Under the pieces are notes generated by a model, which saw nothing but the letters and a program-made list of their open reading frames with translations, did not search any database and was not told the DNA's origin. Shown here in pieces: positions 1 to 7,678 of a stretch of DNA of 33,645 bases. The position numbers and the translations under genes were made by a program. This DNA is from Pseudomonadota bacterium (GTDB lineage: Bacteria > SAR324 > XYD2-FULL-50-16 > JAHJRI01): contig JAKSDL010000424.1 in the NCBI GenBank assembly GCA_022360105.1, forward strand, positions 1 to 33,645. Reading direction: 5' to 3'. Numbering within the stretch: the first letter of the stretch is position 1; the number at the start of each line of letters is the position of its first letter.

Positions 1-10
1 AAAGAAGGAG

Positions 11-1147
11 TCAACTATTTGAACTTGCGAGGGTTATCGTGAACTCTGTGCCTTTTTCTTCGGTACTCGAAAAAGCCACCTTACCACCCAAAAACTCCTC
101 GCCCAGCAGCTTCATTGAGTACGTTCCCAATCCCCTTCCTAATCCTTTTTTTGTGGAAAAGTTTCTTTGGAAAATCCTTTTTTGAATGTCGGGTGGAATG
201 ACCTGTTTGTTTTGTACGCCAAATATTACAAAATTGTGTTCTTTGCTTGCACGAATGGTGACTTCATCTCCTACCCCGGAGGCTTCCAGGGCGTTGATCG
301 CCATATTACAAATGATACGTGTCAGCAGGGAGAGATCCGTATGAACAAAAATGTCTTTTTCAAGCGGAACAAATACCAGTCTTTTATCTTGAGCAAACGG
401 ATGATCGGGTATCATCGATTTTATTGTCTTAAAAATCAAGGAAACGGGGATCAAAGTCTGACTGCTTTTTCCGGATTTAAGATCGGAATTCATTAGTCGA
501 CGTTGCACGTTTATTTCCTGAGCGAGGCGAGAGGTAATCGTGCTTACTCGTTCAATGGCTCTTTCTTTTTTGTCGGTTTTACTGTTTGAAAGCGTGTTAC
601 TTGTGTTAATCAAAACGGATACCAGGTTACTGATGTCATGGAAAAAAATTCTTTCCAATGCGATCAGTTTTTGCTGATAGCTGATATCCTGCAGAAACAG
701 AAGGATCAACTTTTGATTATTAATTTCGATGGGATGCGATCTGATCCTCAGATAAAGATCTTCTTTTTTTCCCTCTTTGTTGATTTCCATGGAACACTCC
801 TTTTCTTCAGGTGTGCTCCTTTTCAGGCTTACGACTATTGCTATGGCAGCTCCACAGGTGATGCAATACTCCGATGTCCCGCATCCTCCGGGCATTTCAT
901 GAGAATGTATGCAATCCAGTGCTTCACCGGGTCTCAATCCTAGAATTTCTGTTATATCTTCAATTTGTAGACTCTTTAAGAGTGTTTTATTGACAGAAAG
1001 GATTTGTCGATTTTCATTTAGTACGGCGAAAAATCCATTTACTGTATTTAGCAAGCCATTTATCACAGGATTTTCAGTTACCAGATCGATATCAATTTGC
1101 AGGTCGCTCTTTGTTTTCCTTTCCGGACTGGCAAAAAAAGTCTCCAT
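11..1147 (-). CDS. PAS-domain sensor histidine kinase with a four-Cys cluster
   Basis: A 378-aa soluble sensor kinase with no transmembrane segment or signal peptide. Residues 25-155 form a PAS-like domain carrying a Cys-rich stretch (Cys79, Cys89, Cys95, Cys98, with His81 and His83 nearby) that could bind a metal, an Fe-S cluster or a redox signal. The phosphoacceptor is probably His170 in FFHDISN. The ATPase domain spans about 235-375 with N-box Asn281 or Asn285, an atypical G1 region (VQNKQ instead of DxGxG) and a glycine-rich lid GLGRGLGTYSMKLLGE. I recall this lid, the FQRNFSTK segment and the Cys motif occurring together in one family of PAS kinases. AGGAAAA precedes the ATG. It lies downstream of the phosphate genes on the same strand, after about 290 bp. 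No partner receiver is adjacent. Confidence 0.87.
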   Translation of the reverse strand: METFFASPERKTKSDLQIDIDLVTENPVINGLLNTVNGFFAVLNENRQILSVNKTLLKSLQIEDITEILGLRPGEALDCIHSHEMPGGCGTSEYCITCGAAIAIVVSLKRSTPEEKECSMEINKEGKKEDLYLRIRSHPIEINNQKLILLFLQDISYQQKLIALERIFFHDISNLVSVLINTSNTLSNSKTDKKERAIERVSTITSRLAQEINVQRRLMNSDLKSGKSSQTLIPVSLIFKTIKSMIPDHPFAQDKRLVFVPLEKDIFVHTDLSLLTRIICNMAINALEASGVGDEVTIRASKEHNFVIFGVQNKQVIPPDIQKRIFQRNFSTKKGLGRGLGTYSMKLLGEEFLGGKVAFSSTEEKGTEFTITLASSNS

Positions 1148-1440
1148 GGATTAATTTTCCTGTTTGTTCATTAAAAAAAGGTTGATTTGCCTGAATTCTT
1201 AAGGAGAACTGTATCACTAGCTTAATTGGAATTCAATAAATACTAAAAAGTTGCCAAACGGGCTTGATCCTATCTGATGAAAGACAGAGGTTACAAATTG
1301 ATTTCGCAATGGTCTTGCGCAAAAGGAATTCCAGGAGGTGTCGCATTCTACAACCGACTCAATTTGAAAGCCGGTATTTGCAGGGAGCAGCAAAGCGATG
1401 GTTTAAAAACCGCTTTGCTGCAGAAAAAATGGGGTTGTTT
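1148..1440. other. Intergenic region with a GC-rich hairpin
   Basis: This gap separates the PhoU-like gene from the PAS kinase, both on the minus strand. It holds a strong hairpin near 1387-1421. A 55-codon frame (1277-1444, plus strand) is open across the hairpin but has no ribosome binding site, so I do not call it a gene. No clear promoter for the kinase was recognised. Confidence 0.4.
1387..1421 (-). terminator. Hairpin downstream of the PhoU-like gene
   Basis: A perfect 11-bp stem, GCAGCAAAGCG paired with CGCTTTGCTGC, encloses a 13-nt loop. It lies 20 bp past the end of the PhoU-like gene. There is no U-tract on either strand next to the stem, so it is not a classical intrinsic terminator. 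It could act as a 3' stabilising or Rho-assisted structure. Confidence 0.4.
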
Positions 1441-2112
1441 TTAATCCCTGAGATGGCGGGGTCTGTGATCAATGTGATGAACAGGCAGTACTACTGAAGA
1501 GGCAATATTGGATAGATGGGCCTGCAATCTCTTTAGCGTTCGAACCATGAGCACGGTGCAAACCGCTTCCCTGGTTTTCAGGTTCGAACCGGCAATCTCA
1601 CCTATAAAAGCATCAAAGCGTTTATTCCATTTTACTTCATCTTGAATGATTTCAGCCGCAAGAACATCATCCTCAGTTTCAAAGGCTTTAATGGTTGCAT
1701 CAAAAACAGTGCTGACATAGTTTTTAAAATCGGTAATACGTTCCGCGTATTCCATTTCTGCGCAGGATAAACACCAGAAGGATGCCGCCTCATACAGGTT
1801 TTTGCAAAAATCACCCAAGCGTTCCGCATCTTTCACCACACTCATCAGCACAAGCGCTCCTGCGGTTTGTTGTCCAGGATTCGCCGCCAGATGGGTTACC
1901 AGGGCTTTACGTATTCTCCGTTCCATTTTGTTGATTTCGATGTCTGTGTCATAAACCGATTTTTCTATCTCATCCAGACCGTCACCGGTATTGATCACGT
2001 GTAAAATCATCAAATACAGCTCACGGGCTTTGTTCAGCATCTGTACAAAGAGCTTATATTCATCTGCCAAAGGAGCATCTCCTTTCCAGAGTCTGGCTAA
2101 TCTTTCAAACAT
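1441..2112 (-). CDS. PhoU-like phosphate transport regulator
   Basis: A 223-aa all-helical cytoplasmic protein of the PhoU-like type. PhoU proteins bind metals through acidic helical motifs and modulate phosphate transporters or phosphate signalling. The sequence shows acidic amphipathic helices, including an ERLGDFCKNLYEAA stretch that matches the PhoU helix with its E/D-x-x-D pattern, and no membrane segment. It starts 15 bp after the Na+/phosphate cotransporter stop and has AAGGACT ahead of its ATG, so the two genes form one operon. Many homologues of the transporter carry a fused C-terminal PhoU domain; here that module is a separate gene. It probably gates or regulates the neighbouring transporter. 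The family call is firm, the exact role is inferred. Confidence 0.85.
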   Translation of the reverse strand: MFERLARLWKGDAPLADEYKLFVQMLNKARELYLMILHVINTGDGLDEIEKSVYDTDIEINKMERRIRKALVTHLAANPGQQTAGALVLMSVVKDAERLGDFCKNLYEAASFWCLSCAEMEYAERITDFKNYVSTVFDATIKAFETEDDVLAAEIIQDEVKWNKRFDAFIGEIAGSNLKTREAVCTVLMVRTLKRLQAHLSNIASSVVLPVHHIDHRPRHLRD

Positions 2113-2127
2113 ATTGAGTCCTTGATA

Positions 2128-3273
2128 TTAAGTTACTAAAACTGCCAATCCGGGGATCATGAAATAGACAACGAGCACAAAAACAAGAGCAAACAACCGG
2201 TTTCTGGTGGCCATTTGTGATAAGAGATCAGCACATTTGATGGGAATTTTTCTCATCATTGGTAGGGGATAAAATGCCAAAATCCCACTAAGGTTAAACA
2301 ACAAATGAACCAAGGCTATTGTCAAGGCGGCCGGGCTGCCGGTTGCCAATGAAGCAAGAAGTGCCGTTACAGTTGTTCCAACATTTGCTCCCAGTGCTAC
2401 TGGAAAAACCTGGTCCAACCTCATTATTCCCGCAGCTGCCAACGGTATCATCAGAGAAGTCGTTACCGAGCTGGATTGCACAATTGCTGTGAACGTTATT
2501 CCGATTATCATCGCAACAATACTATTGCTATAGTATGATTCCTGAAAAAAGGCTCTTAGTTTATCCATTACCAGCAACTTCAGTAATTTAGAGAGTAAAT
2601 ACAGGCTGATAATCAGCAATACAATTCCCATTGCCACAACGATGATACCAGTTGCTATTTTGTTCAAGTCAAAGGAGACAACGGACTGGACGATGCCATT
2701 GTAAACCGGTTTTGTAATGAGTTTTAATGGGCTCTTGAATTCTACACCGCTTGATGAACCTGCTAAAAGATCAGATAAATAGTATGCTGATTTGGCCAGA
2801 AATCCAGTTGCCAATTCAATTGGCAAGATAACCATCACAGCCAACAGGTTAAACATATCATGGACGATACCTGCGGCAAAGGCCCTTTTAAATTCATTTA
2901 TTCTGGTAACATGTCCCAATGAAACGAAGGTTGAGGTAACAGCGGTGCCAACGTTTGCACCCATAATAATTGGGATGGCGTTTGGAACGCTAATAGCGCC
3001 CGATGCAACAAATGCAACTACCATTGACGTTGTCGTACTTGAACTTTGAATCAGGGCTGTCGCCAAGACTCCTACAAACAAACCAACAAACGGATTATTG
3101 GTTGTCTCAATCAATGCTTTTGCGAAACTCTTTCCGAATACTTTGAATCCGGCCCCCATAAGGCCGATACTTACCAGGAACGCGTAGAGCGTCAGCAAAA
3201 TCAAAACAATACGTAGAATTGTAATAAAAACATCTTTATTGGCTTGAAATTGAAGTATTTTCGTATTTTCCAT
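2128..3273 (-). CDS. Na+/phosphate cotransporter family protein
   Basis: A 381-aa polytopic inner-membrane protein of the Na/Pi cotransporter (NptA-like, Na_Pi_cotrans) family, which imports inorganic phosphate with sodium. The two inverted repeats typical of the family are visible: QSSST at 76-80 with GANVGT at 105-110, and QSSSV at 266-270 with GANVGT at 295-300. These are the family's substrate and ion-binding signatures. About eight to nine hydrophobic helices are present. The family often has a C-terminal PhoU domain; this one stops after the last membrane helix and the PhoU-like protein is encoded separately just downstream. A perfect 8-bp inverted repeat sits some 25 bp upstream of the start and may be an operator. 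Confidence 0.92.
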   Translation of the reverse strand: MENTKILQFQANKDVFITILRIVLILLTLYAFLVSIGLMGAGFKVFGKSFAKALIETTNNPFVGLFVGVLATALIQSSSTTTSMVVAFVASGAISVPNAIPIIMGANVGTAVTSTFVSLGHVTRINEFKRAFAAGIVHDMFNLLAVMVILPIELATGFLAKSAYYLSDLLAGSSSGVEFKSPLKLITKPVYNGIVQSVVSFDLNKIATGIIVVAMGIVLLIISLYLLSKLLKLLVMDKLRAFFQESYYSNSIVAMIIGITFTAIVQSSSVTTSLMIPLAAAGIMRLDQVFPVALGANVGTTVTALLASLATGSPAALTIALVHLLFNLSGILAFYPLPMMRKIPIKCADLLSQMATRNRLFALVFVLVVYFMIPGLAVLVT

Positions 3274-3766
3274 TTACCAACCTGAATATTTAGTGGGAAT
3301 AAACTGCTTGAATTTATTCCGAAAAGCTTAATGCCCCGAATTGATTTGAAGTTCAAATTAACTGGCATTGAATTGTGGGCTCTCTCATCGGTGACCGATC
3401 TCCTCCCTTAATTGATTGCTGTTTTGTTTGATCAGGTTAAGGCAGCCACAATCCAAACCAAAAAACAACCAGTCATTCAAATAGATGTAAAGTAAAAGTA
3501 CGATAGTTGCAAAACAAGAGTTAGATATATGTCATATAAAAGTTAAAAAGATGTAAAATTTTCGTATGGTCATAATCTGGATTAGAATTTTCAGACGATC
3601 ATTTTTGTGATAGAGGAAAAGAGTATCGAAAAATTTGACTTTTCTTGAGGAGCTTGTCGGGGCTTTTGTCGTTTATTAAAGCAAGGGTGCGCTTTTTGCT
3701 AGGTTCCTGATTCAAAAAACCGAGTGGTCAATTGATCGGAATTGATTCAGCCGACTGAAAGCATAC
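3274..3766. other. Divergent intergenic region
   Basis: This 493-bp AT-rich gap separates the phosphate transporter (minus) from the receiver-kinase (plus), so it must hold promoters for both. Apart from the inverted repeat at 3296-3320, I see no convincing regulatory motif, RNA or small gene. A TGTCATA near 3532 resembles half of a Pho box, but the second half is missing. Confidence 0.4.
3296..3320. promoter_or_regulatory. 8-bp inverted repeat upstream of the phosphate transporter
   Basis: GGAATAAA and TTTATTCC form a perfect inverted repeat with a 9-nt spacer. It lies just upstream of the transporter start codon, where an operator or a leader hairpin could control translation or transcription. 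The regulator is unknown. Confidence 0.3.
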
Positions 3767-4864
3767 ATGGAAGAAAAAAAAATAAAACGCAGGATTCTTA
3801 TTGTCGACGATATCATCGGCAATATAAAAATTTTAATCGAAATCCTAAAGCCATACTACGAGATATCTTTTGTCACCAATGGATCTGAGGCTTTGGAAAC
3901 AGCCAAACTCGAACATCCTGACCTGGTTTTGCTGGATATTATGATGCCGGACATGGACGGATTTGAGGTCTGCGGGCAATTCAAAATAGACCCCCAGCTC
4001 GCCGAAATTCCAATTATATTTCTTACGGCATTGGAAGAATCAGAATCCATCGTAAAAGGATTTGATCTCGGTGCAGTAGATTATGTGACTAAGCCATACC
4101 ATCCCGCAGAATTAAAAACCAGAATTGAAAATCACCTGAAGTTAAAAGAAAGTCGGGAGATCATTGCCCAAAAGAACAAGGAACTGGCCGAGTTGTTTCA
4201 AATACTTTGTCATGACTTCATGACTCCGATAAGTTATGCCATTGGTTCGCTGGAACTAATCAGGGATAATCGCCATTTGTTTGATACCTTTGAACCGGAT
4301 ATCTCAAAGTCGTTGAACAATGCGATTGATTTAATAGAGCTGGTTCGAACTCTTCGTAAGCTGGACGATTTGAACGAGACATTTGAACTGAGTCCGATCA
4401 CGCTGCATGACGCCATAGAAAAAGCGCTGGCCATGATGCAGCACAGCCTCAAAGAAAAAAATATTATTCCTCAAGTCAATGTTTCCAATACACATATAAT
4501 TCTGGCTGAAGAAACTTCCTTGATTAATTCCGTTGTTAACAATCTGCTGACCAACGCCATAAAGTTTTCTTATGAAGACAGCACTCTTGAGGTATCCAGC
4601 TTTGAAAAAGATGATCGAGTTGTACTGGAGATCAAGGATTATGGAATGGGTATGTCGGATGCACTATTGGAAGATTTATTCGTGGTGACGCGAGCAACCA
4701 GCAGAAAAGGGACATCAGGCGAAAAAGGCACTGGTTATGGTATGTTGCTGATTAAAAAGTTTATAGATTTGTACGAAGCCAAAATATCCGTGAGTTCAAA
4801 ATCGGAAAGAGAACATAAAGATGAACATGGCACAATCGTAAAAGTTAGTTTTGCGAAGGCTTGA
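3767..4864 (+). CDS. Soluble hybrid: N-terminal receiver fused to histidine kinase
   Basis: A 365-aa cytoplasmic protein. Residues 8-125 are a receiver domain with acidic residues D14 and D15, phosphoacceptor D57 (LVLLDIMMPDMDG) and K109. A short coiled coil (about 125-145) leads to a HisKA region with phosphoacceptor His149 in CHDFMTPI. The ATPase domain (about 245-363) has N-box Asn263, G1 DYGMGM (291-296) and lid GTGYGM (321-326). There is no sensor domain or TM helix, so the receiver probably takes its input from another kinase by phosphotransfer, as in many REC-HK relay proteins. It converges with the next gene with only 3 bp between the stops. The upstream kinase gene at 11-1147 could be a partner, but nothing proves it. 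Confidence 0.9.
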   Translation: MEEKKIKRRILIVDDIIGNIKILIEILKPYYEISFVTNGSEALETAKLEHPDLVLLDIMMPDMDGFEVCGQFKIDPQLAEIPIIFLTALEESESIVKGFDLGAVDYVTKPYHPAELKTRIENHLKLKESREIIAQKNKELAELFQILCHDFMTPISYAIGSLELIRDNRHLFDTFEPDISKSLNNAIDLIELVRTLRKLDDLNETFELSPITLHDAIEKALAMMQHSLKEKNIIPQVNVSNTHIILAEETSLINSVVNNLLTNAIKFSYEDSTLEVSSFEKDDRVVLEIKDYGMGMSDALLEDLFVVTRATSRKGTSGEKGTGYGMLLIKKFIDLYEAKISVSSKSEREHKDEHGTIVKVSFAKA

Positions 4865-4867
4865 TCG

Positions 4868-5374
4868 TTACTTTTTGTTTCTCATTTTCTCCCACACCAG
4901 ATCCGTCACAACCAAAACGATACCCAAACCCATTGGTACCAGTTGTCCCCAGATTGAATAGGGAATGATACCTAACCCTGCTTCAATTGACAGCGGCCAG
5001 AACGGACGATTGCCCGTCATCATCAAATCCAAACCCAGGTGCAGGGAAATAGCTGTTAAGACCAGTAGATAAGCTTTTTTAAAAGACACCGGAACGATTT
5101 TTTTATTAACAAGCCGAAACGCCCAAATCACAAATAAAACAAAAACAGGTAAAAAAAATAGCGATGCGGGAAGGGAAGGATGAAACAGTTCAAATACTCT
5201 TCCCATTTCCTCCCTTGATGTCCCATCAGGCAGAAAGAAAAAGATATAGAGAAGACCAACCAAACCATCAATGTCCGGAACCATACAGGAACAGAGAAAA
5301 AGTATTTTGTGATCTCGAAAAAAGCGTCTGGCTACAAAAAATCCCAGGCTCAAATGTGTTATTGGATCAGGCAT
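4868..5374 (-). CDS. YdjM/DUF457-like membrane-bound metal-dependent hydrolase
   Basis: A 168-aa inner-membrane protein resembling the YdjM/DUF457 family of predicted membrane-bound metal-dependent hydrolases. Signs are an N-terminal His (PITHLSLGFF), a conserved acidic pair in MVPDIDGL, His in FHPSLPAS, and a HLGLDLMMTGNRPFWPLS segment that matches the family's C-terminal H-x-x-x-D and PF motifs. These His and Asp residues would form the metal site at the membrane face. About four hydrophobic helices are present. Homologues have been linked to lipid or phosphatidate chemistry and to LexA regulation in E. coli, but the substrate is unknown here. The ATG is preceded only by a weak GGGA. Confidence 0.72.
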   Translation of the reverse strand: MPDPITHLSLGFFVARRFFRDHKILFLCSCMVPDIDGLVGLLYIFFFLPDGTSREEMGRVFELFHPSLPASLFFLPVFVLFVIWAFRLVNKKIVPVSFKKAYLLVLTAISLHLGLDLMMTGNRPFWPLSIEAGLGIIPYSIWGQLVPMGLGIVLVVTDLVWEKMRNKK

Positions 5375-5469
5375 GGTCCCAATTGTCCGGTAAGATTGAA
5401 GCTATCGATGTTAAGAGGCACTACCCGGAAATGCTTGCAGTGCCCCTGTTTGTTTAAAGGTGACGGTGT

Positions 5470-7434
5470 TTATTTGGTAAGGTCGGTATGTTTGGCAATA
5501 ATGGATTGAACAACACCAGGATCTGCCAGGGTTGACGTATCTCCAATATTTTCGAATTCATTGGAAGCGATCTTCCTGAGAATACGACGCATGATCTTAC
5601 CGGATCGGGTTTTTGGCAAGGCGGGTGAGAAATTGATGATATCCGGAGTGGCGATTGGTCCAATCTCTTTACGAACATGTCCTTTCAGATCGTTGATTAG
5701 CTCCTGACTCTCTGCAGTACCCACATTCAGGGTTACATAAGCATAAATTCCTTCTCCCTTGATATCATGTGGATAGCCAATAACAGCTGCTTCGGCAACA
5801 TGGGGGTGACTCACCAGGGCACTTTCGACTTCGGCAGTCCCCATCCGGTGCCCCGATACATTGATAACATCATCCACACGTCCGGTAATCCAGTAGTAGC
5901 CGTCTTCATCCCGTCTGCATCCGTCTCCGGAGAAGTAATATCCGTCGTACAGTTGAAAATAGGTTTCTTCAAACCGTTTATGATCACCATAAACCGTTCT
6001 CATTTGGCCCGGCCAGGGCTCTTTCATTACCAGTAATCCACTGGCTGAGCCTTCCTGCAGATTGCCCTGGTCATCGATTATGGCAGGCTTAATCCCAAAA
6101 AACGGCAACGAAGCAGAGCCTGGTTTCTGATCGATAGCGTAGGGCAAGGGAGTGATTAATACTCCACCTGTTTCCGTTTGCCACCAGGTGTCGACAATGG
6201 GACATTTTTCTTTGCCGACATGTTTAAAATACCACATCCAGGCTTCTGGATTGATGGGCTCACCTACTGTGCCAAGCAGTCTTAGACTGGAAAGATCGTG
6301 CTTGTTAACCCATTGTTCTCCCTGTGCCATCAAAGCGCGGATGGCTGTTGGCGCTGTGTAAAATTGATTGATTTTCCATTTGTCGACAATTTCCCAGAAT
6401 CTTCCCGGGTCCGGATAATTGGGAACTCCTTCGAACATCATGGTCACGGCACCTTGTGAAAGAGGTCCATAAACAATATAGCTGTGTCCGGTTACCCAGC
6501 CAATGTCAGCGGTGCACCAGTAAATGTCCCCATCGTGATAATCAAAAATATAACGAAAAGTAGTGCCGGTATATACCATGTAGCCACCCACGTTATGTTG
6601 CACCCCTTTTGGTTTTCCCGTAGAGCCTGATGTATAAAGAATAAAAAGAGGATCTTCCGCATCCATCCAGACTACCGGACAATCGGCCGATGCGTCCTCA
6701 ACAGCATCGTGCCACCAGACATCACGACCTGATTTCATTGCAACATCGGAACCGGTGCGTTTTACAACAAAGCAGTGATTTACCTGATGGTTGTTGGACT
6801 CGCAAATTTCCATGGCTTTGTCTGCACCATCTTTCAGAGGAACGGCTTTGGCTCCTCGCATCACTCCATCGGAAGTGATGAGAACTTTACATTCCGAATC
6901 AAGGATCCTGTCTGCCAGTGCTTCGGCAGAGAAACCTCCAAAGACAATGCTATGAATCGCCCCAATTCTGGTTACTGCCATCATGGCAATAGCAAGTTCA
7001 GGAACCATCGGCATATAGATGGCAACCCTGTCGCCTTTCTTGACATTGCTGGACTTCAAGACGTTGGCAAATTTGCAAACCTCGGCATGCAATTCTTTAT
7101 ATGTAATGGTTTTATCTTCACCAGGCTCATTGCCTTCCCAGATAATAGCTGTCTGATCACCACGTTTTTCCAAATGTCGATCCAGGCAGTTATAAGTGAT
7201 ATTGGTTTGTGCTCCTTTGAACCATTCGATCTTGATGGGACCTTTAGACACTGCGTAATTGTAGCTTCGCACGGTATCCCATTTCTTTTCCCAATGAAAC
7301 ATCTCTGCCATCTCTGTCCAGAACCCCTCGGGGTCTTTGACGGAACGATCGTACATCTCCCGGTACTGATCGAGCGTTTTAATCCAGGCGTTGTTTCTGT
7401 CGGAATCCGGTGCATGGAATTTAAATTCACTCAT
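5470..7434 (-). CDS. acs: Acetyl-CoA synthetase (AMP-forming)
   Basis: A 654-aa acetate-CoA ligase, the usual length of Acs (about 650 aa), which activates acetate via acetyl-AMP. Visible motifs are the adenylate-forming P-loop [12 protein letters not shown], the acetyl-pocket segment [14 protein letters not shown], the WWQTETGG motif, and the C-terminal [11 protein letters not shown], whose Lys613 is the residue reversibly acetylated in known Acs enzymes. The start was placed at 7434 because GAAGGAGATATT directly precedes that ATG; an in-frame ATG six codons upstream would overlap the ribosome binding site. It stands alone, with 226 bp or more to the CheA-like gene. No acetate permease or protein acetyltransferase lies beside it. 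Confidence 0.97.
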   Translation of the reverse strand: MSEFKFHAPDSDRNNAWIKTLDQYREMYDRSVKDPEGFWTEMAEMFHWEKKWDTVRSYNYAVSKGPIKIEWFKGAQTNITYNCLDRHLEKRGDQTAIIWEGNEPGEDKTITYKELHAEVCKFANVLKSSNVKKGDRVAIYMPMVPELAIAMMAVTRIGAIHSIVFGGFSAEALADRILDSECKVLITSDGVMRGAKAVPLKDGADKAMEICESNNHQVNHCFVVKRTGSDVAMKSGRDVWWHDAVEDASADCPVVWMDAEDPLFILYTSGSTGKPKGVQHNVGGYMVYTGTTFRYIFDYHDGDIYWCTADIGWVTGHSYIVYGPLSQGAVTMMFEGVPNYPDPGRFWEIVDKWKINQFYTAPTAIRALMAQGEQWVNKHDLSSLRLLGTVGEPINPEAWMWYFKHVGKEKCPIVDTWWQTETGGVLITPLPYAIDQKPGSASLPFFGIKPAIIDDQGNLQEGSASGLLVMKEPWPGQMRTVYGDHKRFEETYFQLYDGYYFSGDGCRRDEDGYYWITGRVDDVINVSGHRMGTAEVESALVSHPHVAEAAVIGYPHDIKGEGIYAYVTLNVGTAESQELINDLKGHVRKEIGPIATPDIINFSPALPKTRSGKIMRRILRKIASNEFENIGDTSTLADPGVVQSIIAKHTDLTK

Positions 7435-7482
7435 AATATCTCCTTCATTCACAATGTTAACTCCCTATTTGCAGACAAAAAC

Positions 7483-7511
7483 TGTATATCACAGATACTT
7501 CAATGACTCAA
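7483..7511 (-). promoter_or_regulatory. Possible sigma-70 promoter for acs
   Basis: On the minus strand, TTGAGT (7511-7506) and TATACA (7488-7483) are separated by 17 bp. They lie about 50 bp upstream of the acs start. Each hexamer matches the consensus at four of six positions. This is pattern matching only. Confidence 0.3.
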
Positions 7512-7678
7512 GCTTCGCGACAAATTCGTTTTTGTAACAGTGGTGCAAGGGCTGTCAATTCGAACAATAGAGTTTGATCTGGAAAAAACGATTGAGAAAC
7601 GATAGAAGAACAAGATGGGATGCTTTGATGCTGCCGGAGTTACATGGATGATACAAGTGTGGTTCTACATCGCTCTGT

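Noticed and set aside
3530..3560. Possible Pho box upstream of the phosphate transporter
   Set aside because: Only one TGTCATA half-site is present; the second half of the box does not match.
6775..7506. 243-codon plus-strand frame over acs
   Set aside because: It lies wholly antisense to the strongly supported acs gene and its product has no recognisable domain.
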